NCBI GenBank assembly: GCA_025351145.1
Contig: JANXWM010000520.1
Location: 1 to 7,789 of the forward strand
Length of the DNA stretch: 7,789 nucleotides
Direction: 5' to 3'
Source of the DNA: Chitinophagaceae bacterium
GTDB taxonomy: Bacteria; Bacteroidota; Bacteroidia; Chitinophagales; Chitinophagaceae
In this document: positions 1-4,996 of the stretch, piece after piece
Numbering within the stretch: position 1 is the stretch's first letter
Layout: each line of letters begins with the position of its first letter
Program-made: the position numbers and the translations under genes
The notes under the pieces: model-generated
What the model was told of the DNA's origin: nothing
What the model saw: only the letters and a program-made list of their open reading frames with translations
The model's database searches: none

Positions 1-20
1 TCGCTTTGACCCTCATTGCT

Positions 21-82
21 ACGAACGTACAAGAGTGCGACGCAAGGGACGATTACCAAAGAACTTCTTTCGCCCGGTTCAT
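21..82 (-). repeat. Interspersed intergenic repeat, copy 1 (after the caspase gene)
   Basis: On the plus strand this copy reads gaacgtacaagagtgcga (23-40), cgcaag (41-46), ttaccaaag (53-61) and cccggttcat (73-82). The same blocks occur in the same order at 3673-3729. The core includes a short inverted repeat, tgcg-a-cgca (36-44). The ccggttca end (74-81) lies 17 bp beyond the stop codon of the caspase gene, so in the transcript it would sit in the 3' untranslated region, TGAACCGG end first. Its function is unknown; it could be a REP-like or MITE-like element, or a 3'-end structure. The strand given is the one read in the gene direction. Confidence 0.75.
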
Positions 83-98
83 AATTTTTCTTTGCCTT

Positions 99-3000
99 TT
101 ATTTCATTAACTCTACCGGAAAATCATTGCCCAAACCATAACTCGCCGGATACTGCGCAGCGCCATGATATTTTTTCATTAGCTCGGGCACCGTTTGTTG
201 TAAATAGTTTTTGAGATTATTTACTGTAATCATTTTATTATTTGATGCTGCCCCTTTCAGTGCTTCAAGTAATACGTATGTAAATGCACCATGCCCAAGC
301 GATGAAAATTCATTGGCAAATTGCTGCGCACCACTGGCTGCAATCCAGTGTGTACCTGTGCTGCGGGCAACTACGGCAATGCTTTTCTGTTGGTTACCAT
401 CTGAAGCTAACATAGTTTCAAAAGCTCCTGCACTCTGGCATGCATCAAGAATAAATAATTGTTTCTGCGCCGGTATGTCTATGGCATACTGTTGTAATAA
501 TTTTGCTGCAATACCTTTGTTCTCTAATTCACTCTGCACATTTTTAAGATCGCTTACGTCTGTAGGTACCAAATAAAATTCATTGTTCCTGCCAATAACA
601 CCGTGGCCTGCATAATAGAAAATAAATACATCCTGCGGCTTTGCATTTTGCTGTACTTCTTTCAGTGCATTGGTGATGCCTGTTTTATCTGCCGTATTAT
701 CGGTAACAAAATAAGTTTTGATATTGGTAATTATACTCTTTGCATCTTTCTCTACTTCGTCTTTAAACGAAGTAGCATCTGCCAGTGCATAATTTAAACT
801 CATGCTTTTGTTTTGATATGCATTGATGCCTACAACCACTAAATGCATGGTAGCATTTTTATCTACCGGGGCCACAGGTGCGCCATTGGTATTATTGTTT
901 ACCGGTTTGTTATTTGCAGGTACAGCATTAGCGCCGTTGTTATAATTAACTACAATATCATCGGGCTGACTTTCGGTGCGTTGTGTATTTAATGCAACGG
1001 CACGAATGGTATTTACACCGGGTAATAAAGTAAGCTGGTATTTTTTGGTATCGGTACCGCTACCCGCATCTGCCACAATTAAATTGCGTGTGGTAAGTGT
1101 TACAATTTTTCCATTGTGAAATAATCGGATCTCATCCACGGTATCATCTTCTGCTGTGGCGTTTACGGTAATATCTGCAAAGCCTGTTTTGTTTTGATAG
1201 GTGGGCACATCATCTTCTACCATTAAATTGCGGGTGGCTTCTGCATACGATATTCTTACAAGCGGTGAAGGTTTAATGGCCACATCAATTGGATCAAATT
1301 GTTCCCCATTTATTAAACGTTGATAAAGATTGGGTGTATAAAATTTTTCATACACTACATCCAGTGGAATTTTTTTCCTGTCTTTTAAATAATACAGTTT
1401 TTTTATGCCTGCTTCGCTACCATCGAAACGGCCATACTGGTCAACAAAAACATAATCATTCCCATCGTTAAACAAATACAACGTGCCAAATAGTTTGCCG
1501 CTTTTAGGTTCCCAAACTTTTATGGTTTGATCGGTAGATACCGTGTACATAACCTTGCTATCCGGCGAAAACAAAGCACGGCGAATGGAAGAAGTATGCG
1601 CATTGCTGGTATAAATATCCTTGCCTTCGGCATTCATTGCAGTAATGCTTCCGAAGTTGCCACATTTTATCAGCAACGAAAAATCTGGTGTGCAATCGTA
1701 GGATTTATAAACCCCGAGGTTTGAAAATTTTGGAGACGCAGATAATAAATTGCCATTAGCTATATTGTATATTTCTTCGTAGAAATCATAACTGTCAGCC
1801 GTTTTGCTGCGCACCAGCATTAGCTTTTGCTTGTCGTTCGATAGGGAAATAAAATCGCATTTGCTTTCGCCCATATCTTTATCAAACAATAATTTTTCGG
1901 TACCAATATCCCAAACTTTTGCATGTGTATATTGATACCCTTTTTCTATAATGGCCAGCAGGTCTTTATCTGGATGTATTGAAGTGCCATTGCTGCTTTT
2001 GAAACTCAAAACCTTTTCACTGATTCCTGTTTTTAGCGAAATACGGTTTAGGGTATTCATTTGTTTTGAAACAGAGAAAGTAGTGTAATAAACCTGTGTG
2101 CCATCTTTGCTAAAAAAGAAATTTACCCTTTCAGTGCTGGAAGCTTCATCTGTAAGCTTTATTGCAGGCTGTATAAATTTGCCCGTTGCTATATTTTTGA
2201 TGTAGCCTTTATTGTCAGCGAAGGCGGCAATCGTATCACCCGTTGCACTAAAAGTGGTCATGTCTGTATGAATAGGCAATGCTTTATGCCTGAAGGCAAA
2301 CAGCTTGGTAAGGCTGATACTTTTATACACCGAATCATCAGTTATTAAATTGAGGATACCCGTGCTGTAGTTGTATTCCATAGAGCTAAACACATCAGAG
2401 AAACCCAGGTCTGCCACCTGTCTTTTATAGCTTTTATCAACTGTATTTGTTTTTGTATTTATGGCAATAATATCTGAGTAGCTGGAAGCATACATGGTAT
2501 TCGTATTCCCGGAAAAGCAACCTTCTAAGTAGTTGAAATCTTTTATGCTTTTTAGCTTCTGTTTTGCTGTAAAATTTTCGCCATTATAAACAGTATAATT
2601 CTCACCATTATACAATATAAATTCTTTGGAATTAACGGAAGGGGCTACTTGCCCAAAGGGCAATGACTTAACAATTTTGCCGGTATAAATATCCCTGAAA
2701 TCGAGCTGGTCTGCTTTGGTTGCAATGTATTTTAAGGAAGGTAAATACACTCGTGTATAAGGTTCTACTTCGAATGTAAATTTAAAATCCATTTTCTTTT
2801 CTGCAATATTCCATACCTGCCAGCCTAATTTGTTAATAAGCAGTATATGCGCTGCATCCAGTACCTCCAGTGAGGTGCCTTCTACACCTCCATTTAATTC
2901 GTCAAATTGTTTGTAATCGGTTTTTACTAATTGGGCTTCCTGCATGCTGGCTATATCTATGGCAAGAATACCGGATGATAGTACAAAGAGCTTACTGTCA

Positions 3001-3371
3001 TCGGGCGAAAACTTGATGCAATGCCCGTAATATTGTTTCTTAGCGCTGAACAATAGCTTGCCGGTAATGGTAGAATAACATTCAACAGATGTGCCGTTAT
3101 TATAGGCTAATTTGTTACCATCATTGCTTAACGCAATCTTGTGCGGATCATCGGTGCCAATTGGGAAAGTGTATAATTGCGCATGGGATTTTATATCCCA
3201 CATAATAATTTTGGATGATTCAATGCTGTAAAAATATTTACCCTGGTTATCGGGTACAATCATTTTTATTTTTAATGAATTTCCATTGGGTACTATGATG
3301 TTGCCGGTTTGCGCAAACAATACATTGCTGCAAACAATTATAAAGGCAGATAAGAGAATACTTTTTTTCAT
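99..3371 (-). CDS. Exported WD40 / caspase-like (peptidase C14) protein
   Basis: Complete 1090-residue protein from ATG (3369-3371) to TAA (99-101). Residues 1-20 form a Sec signal peptide (lysines at 2-3, hydrophobic core, likely cut after LFA20); Cys14 follows Val, so it is a poor lipobox. About residues 25-640 read as degenerate WD40-like blades (for example IIMWDI near 55-60, FSPDDSKLF near 121-129, and the clearest blade near 587-630 with TDQTIKVWEPKSGK). Residues 702-810 look Ig-like, 811-841 are an Asn/Pro/Ala linker, and 842-1090 are a caspase-fold domain. His923 in YYAGHG and Cys978 in LDACQSAG form an intact catalytic dyad, so proteolytic activity is plausible. No T9SS C-terminal sorting domain is visible, so a periplasmic or cell-envelope location is inferred. 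The natural substrate and role are unknown; bacterial caspase homologues usually cut after basic residues. It lies 376 bp after the PorP/SprF gene and may have its own promoter. Family call is confident; biological role is not. Confidence 0.93.
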   Translation of the reverse strand: MKKSILLSAFIIVCSNVLFAQTGNIIVPNGNSLKIKMIVPDNQGKYFYSIESSKIIMWDIKSHAQLYTFPIGTDDPHKIALSNDGNKLAYNNGTSVECYSTITGKLLFSAKKQYYGHCIKFSPDDSKLFVLSSGILAIDIASMQEAQLVKTDYKQFDELNGGVEGTSLEVLDAAHILLINKLGWQVWNIAEKKMDFKFTFEVEPYTRVYLPSLKYIATKADQLDFRDIYTGKIVKSLPFGQVAPSVNSKEFILYNGENYTVYNGENFTAKQKLKSIKDFNYLEGCFSGNTNTMYASSYSDIIAINTKTNTVDKSYKRQVADLGFSDVFSSMEYNYSTGILNLITDDSVYKSISLTKLFAFRHKALPIHTDMTTFSATGDTIAAFADNKGYIKNIATGKFIQPAIKLTDEASSTERVNFFFSKDGTQVYYTTFSVSKQMNTLNRISLKTGISEKVLSFKSSNGTSIHPDKDLLAIIEKGYQYTHAKVWDIGTEKLLFDKDMGESKCDFISLSNDKQKLMLVRSKTADSYDFYEEIYNIANGNLLSASPKFSNLGVYKSYDCTPDFSLLIKCGNFGSITAMNAEGKDIYTSNAHTSSIRRALFSPDSKVMYTVSTDQTIKVWEPKSGKLFGTLYLFNDGNDYVFVDQYGRFDGSEAGIKKLYYLKDRKKIPLDVVYEKFYTPNLYQRLINGEQFDPIDVAIKPSPLVRISYAEATRNLMVEDDVPTYQNKTGFADITVNATAEDDTVDEIRLFHNGKIVTLTTRNLIVADAGSGTDTKKYQLTLLPGVNTIRAVALNTQRTESQPDDIVVNYNNGANAVPANNKPVNNNTNGAPVAPVDKNATMHLVVVGINAYQNKSMSLNYALADATSFKDEVEKDAKSIITNIKTYFVTDNTADKTGITNALKEVQQNAKPQDVFIFYYAGHGVIGRNNEFYLVPTDVSDLKNVQSELENKGIAAKLLQQYAIDIPAQKQLFILDACQSAGAFETMLASDGNQQKSIAVVARSTGTHWIAASGAQQFANEFSSLGHGAFTYVLLEALKGAASNNKMITVNNLKNYLQQTVPELMKKYHGAAQYPASYGLGNDFPVELMK
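2575..2620 (-). repeat. 24-bp tandem duplication inside the caspase-gene propeller region
   Basis: The 8-mer ccattata occurs at 2581-2588 and 2605-2612, exactly 24 bp apart, with similar flanks. In the protein this gives two consecutive 8-residue units, YNGENYTV (from residue 254) and YNGENFTA (from residue 262). The period is a multiple of three, so the frame is kept. It looks like a small in-frame duplication within one WD40-like blade, probably structurally neutral. Confidence 0.6.
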
Positions 3372-3423
3372 GTATTATTTTATTTTTTTGAGCCCGGTAT
3401 TTGATATTTCAATTGAAAATCGT

Positions 3424-3445
3424 TGCTCCCGAAGCTTCGGGAGCA
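3424..3445. repeat. Perfect 22-bp palindrome, possible terminator or binding site
   Basis: Each 11-bp half is an exact reverse complement of the other: tgctcccgaag (3424-3434) and cttcgggagca (3435-3445). As RNA it could form a GC-rich stem of about nine pairs with a tetraloop. Read in the direction of the genes, it is followed by AACGATTTT, only a short and interrupted T run, so it is at best a weak intrinsic terminator. It lies about 300 bp past the PorP/SprF stop codon and about 50 bp before the caspase start. It overlaps the end of the inverted repeat core, so it may be part of the repeat element instead. Confidence 0.6.
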
Positions 3446-3460
3446 CTCTTGTACGTTCGT
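3443..3460 (+). repeat. Interspersed repeat core, copy 3 (inverted)
   Basis: This 18-bp block is the reverse complement of acgaacgtacaagagtgc, identical to 21-38 of copy 1. It is therefore inverted relative to copies 1 and 2. The similarity stops abruptly after gagtgc, where copies 1 and 2 continue into gacgcaag or gatgcaag; here the sequence instead runs into a perfect palindrome (3424-3445). No ccggttca end is seen next to it. It lies 72-89 bp upstream of the caspase-gene start. Confidence 0.7.
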
Positions 3461-3501
3461 AATATTATTGAGCTGTGCCCAAATACAAGACCGCGTAAAA
3501 A

Positions 3502-3557
3502 TAATTAGCTCACCAATATTTTATATACCCATTGGCACGTAAATAATGGGCTAATTA
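3502..3557. repeat. Nested AT-rich inverted repeat upstream of the caspase gene
   Basis: The arms taattagc (3502-3509) and gctaatta (3550-3557) are exact reverse complements 40 bp apart. Inside and touching the right arm, cccatt (3528-3533) pairs with aatggg (3545-3550), and ccaat (3512-3516) could pair with attgg (3531-3535). The pairings partly compete, so this is not one simple hairpin. It lies 130-190 bp upstream of the caspase start and could be regulatory or chance in AT-rich DNA. Confidence 0.3.
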
Positions 3558-3672
3558 AACAGCAAAGAAAACGGAAGATTATTTTTTAAATAAACAAAGT
3601 TGACCAGGACTTTTTACAAACATGTTGACTGTAATAGTTAATGCTGACTGCACAATGCCGAACAGTATTACA

Positions 3673-3729
3673 GAACGTACAAGAGTGCGATGCAAGAGAA
3701 GCCTCATAGTAATACCAAAGCCCGGTTCA
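3673..3729 (-). repeat. Interspersed intergenic repeat, copy 2 (after the PorP/SprF gene)
   Basis: Plus-strand blocks are gaacgtacaagagtgcga (3673-3690, identical to copy 1), tgcaag (3691-3696, one mismatch), taccaaag (3713-3720) and cccggttca (3721-3729). Compared with copy 1 it has an inserted segment containing gaagcctcatag and lacks the aacttctttcg segment before the terminal block. The ccggttca end lies 18 bp past the PorP/SprF stop codon, in the same relative position and orientation as copy 1 has to the caspase gene. The internal length differences point to an old, diverged family rather than a recent duplication. Confidence 0.78.
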
Positions 3730-3747
3730 AAAAAAAATATAACCCTG

Positions 3748-4794
3748 TTACCAAACATTGCGTGGGCACCAGTCGCCGTAATTGTTACCAATTAAAAAGC
3801 CAATTAGAATTTCGTGAGTTCCGTTGCTCACGGTGTTTAACTGCGAAGAAGTAAAATCGTAGGAGTAACCGATATTGAATGTGTTGCTGATGTTTAAACC
3901 AATCATTGCCGCTCCCCCATCGCCGGGGCGGATAGAAGCGCCTGCCCATATAATATCGCGGTACTGGAACTTGGCATTAATATCAACACTTAGGGGAACA
4001 GGGTTTATATATTTAGCGGTAATGGATGGCAGAAAACTAATATCGTCGTTGAGCATAAATTTATAGCCCGCCTGCAAAAACATGTGGGGCACAAATTTGC
4101 CCGTAAGAACAGTAATACTGTCGCCGCCAAGCTTACCATCATTGAAACCTAATTTCTCTGGCACAATCTGTTGAACAGAAAGGCCGGCAAACCAGCGTGC
4201 ATTGTATAGCCAAAGGCCAAGGCTTACATCGGGTTTTATGGTGTTAAGAAAAGAGTTGCTGCCCACAACGGGATCAACGGGGTAGGCAGTTCCAAAATCA
4301 AGTTCTGCTCTTTTAAGGCTCATGTTTTGAATGCCGAGCGACACACCGGCACTAAAACTTGTTCTGTCGTTTAGCGGCAAATGGTACGCATAAGAACCAT
4401 ACATAGCAAAGCGGTTAAGCGGGCCGGTTTTATCGTTCAATATGGTAAGCCCAATACCATGATGCGGATCGGTTGAATGTGCATCTTCCATAAAAGTTTT
4501 ACCGCGGGGATTTTCACCATCGGGTCTTAAGCTCAGTGCGTTTTCCCTCGTCATTTCACTTTTTTTCAGCGGGCCCTGTATGGTAAAATAAGTGGTAACG
4601 GGTGCACCATCGAGCCCCACCCACTGGTGGCGGTGGCTCAGCTTTACATCCCAGTAATTTTCAATACCTGCAAGTGCCGGATTAATAATAAAATTATTAA
4701 GTATGTACTGCGTATAATAAGGCCGTTGCTGGGCATGTACTGAACCGGCACAAAAAACAACAAGCAAAAAAGTTATTATGGCTTTTAGTTTCAT
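3748..4794 (-). CDS. PorP/SprF-family type IX secretion outer-membrane protein
   Basis: A 348-residue protein ending in TAA (3748-3750). The open frame extends upstream to an ATG at 4846-4848, but the ATG at 4792-4794 is preferred because it directly begins a signal peptide, MKLKAIITFLLVVFCAGSVHA, with cleavage likely before QQ; the longer start would add 18 mostly polar residues in front of it. The mature start RPYYTQYILNNFIINPALAG is the hallmark of the PorP/SprF family (compare the usual P.YSQY..N....NPA.AG). Further family traits are HHGIGLTILNDKTGP, alternating beta-strand-like segments, and a C-terminal stretch with NIGYSYDF and HEILIGF. Length matches the family (roughly 300-350). Family members are predicted outer-membrane beta-barrels; in Flavobacterium johnsoniae SprF is needed for secretion of the adhesin SprB. 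Position 202 bp downstream of a type B T9SS substrate, on the same strand, suggests it serves that substrate. No strong Shine-Dalgarno or convincing Bacteroidota promoter was found before the start. Confidence 0.92.
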   Translation of the reverse strand: MKLKAIITFLLVVFCAGSVHAQQRPYYTQYILNNFIINPALAGIENYWDVKLSHRHQWVGLDGAPVTTYFTIQGPLKKSEMTRENALSLRPDGENPRGKTFMEDAHSTDPHHGIGLTILNDKTGPLNRFAMYGSYAYHLPLNDRTSFSAGVSLGIQNMSLKRAELDFGTAYPVDPVVGSNSFLNTIKPDVSLGLWLYNARWFAGLSVQQIVPEKLGFNDGKLGGDSITVLTGKFVPHMFLQAGYKFMLNDDISFLPSITAKYINPVPLSVDINAKFQYRDIIWAGASIRPGDGGAAMIGLNISNTFNIGYSYDFTSSQLNTVSNGTHEILIGFLIGNNYGDWCPRNVW

Positions 4795-4886
4795 CGTGCT
4801 AAAATTAGTATTTCCCTTTTTAATTTGTTTGAATAATAAACTATACAATATTGAATACTTTTTTATTGACTAAGCTGAAGAACATG

Positions 4887-4987
4887 TATGAGGCTTTGCT
4901 TGCCACGCTCGGTTCATAGTTCCTCTTTCATGGCATCCCAGGCTTACAGTGAATCTTGCAAACCATGCACAACCAGCTTCCGGTTCA
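4887..4987. repeat. Diverged, rearranged copy 4 of the interspersed repeat (after the adhesin gene)
   Basis: The block ccggttca at 4980-4987 begins 9 bp past the adhesin stop codon, matching the ends of copies 1 and 2. A second related end, cggttcat, lies at 4910-4917. Plus-strand 4887-4908 (tatgaggctttgcttgcc then acgc) resembles the reverse complement of 3683-3708 in copy 2 (tatgaggcttctcttgc then atcgc), so that arm is inverted relative to copy 2. The gaacgtacaagagtgcga core is not recognisable here. I read this as a degraded composite of repeat fragments; the exact boundaries are uncertain. Confidence 0.5.
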
Positions 4988-4996
4988 ACAAAATAT

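Larger units (their letters stand above)
3372..3747. other. 376-bp intergenic region between the PorP/SprF and caspase genes
   Basis: This region contains repeat copy 2, the inverted core (copy 3), the 22-bp palindrome and an AT-rich nested inverted repeat. No convincing protein-coding gene is present. I searched the minus strand for the Bacteroidota promoter pattern (TAnnTTTG with an upstream TTG). The best match is TGTATTTG, reverse complement of 3480-3487, with one mismatch and a TTG about 26 bp upstream, which is further than usual; I do not call it. The sequence just before the caspase start is A/T-rich without a clear Shine-Dalgarno motif, which is common in this phylum. Confidence 0.6.

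Noticed and set aside
3330..3371. Lipoprotein signal in the caspase protein (Cys14)
   Set aside because: The residue before Cys14 is Val (IIVC) rather than Gly, Ala or Ser, and a normal signal-peptidase I site (LFA before Gln) follows. A lipoprotein is unlikely.
21..3729. CRISPR array from the gaacgtacaagagtgcga copies
   Set aside because: There are only three cores, thousands of bases apart, in mixed orientation, without regular spacers and without cas genes.
3579..3791. Minus-strand 70-residue open frame overlapping the end of the PorP/SprF gene
   Set aside because: It runs through repeat copy 2 (its EPGFGITMRLLLHRTLVRS segment is translated repeat) and overlaps the PorP/SprF 3' end in another frame. 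It has no recognisable domain. Proteins predicted from such repeats are usually spurious.
4795..4860. Promoter-like TAATTTTA just before the PorP/SprF start
   Set aside because: It is one mismatch from TAnnTTTG but only a few bases from the ATG, with no TTG element at the right distance. Such matches are expected by chance in this AT-rich DNA.
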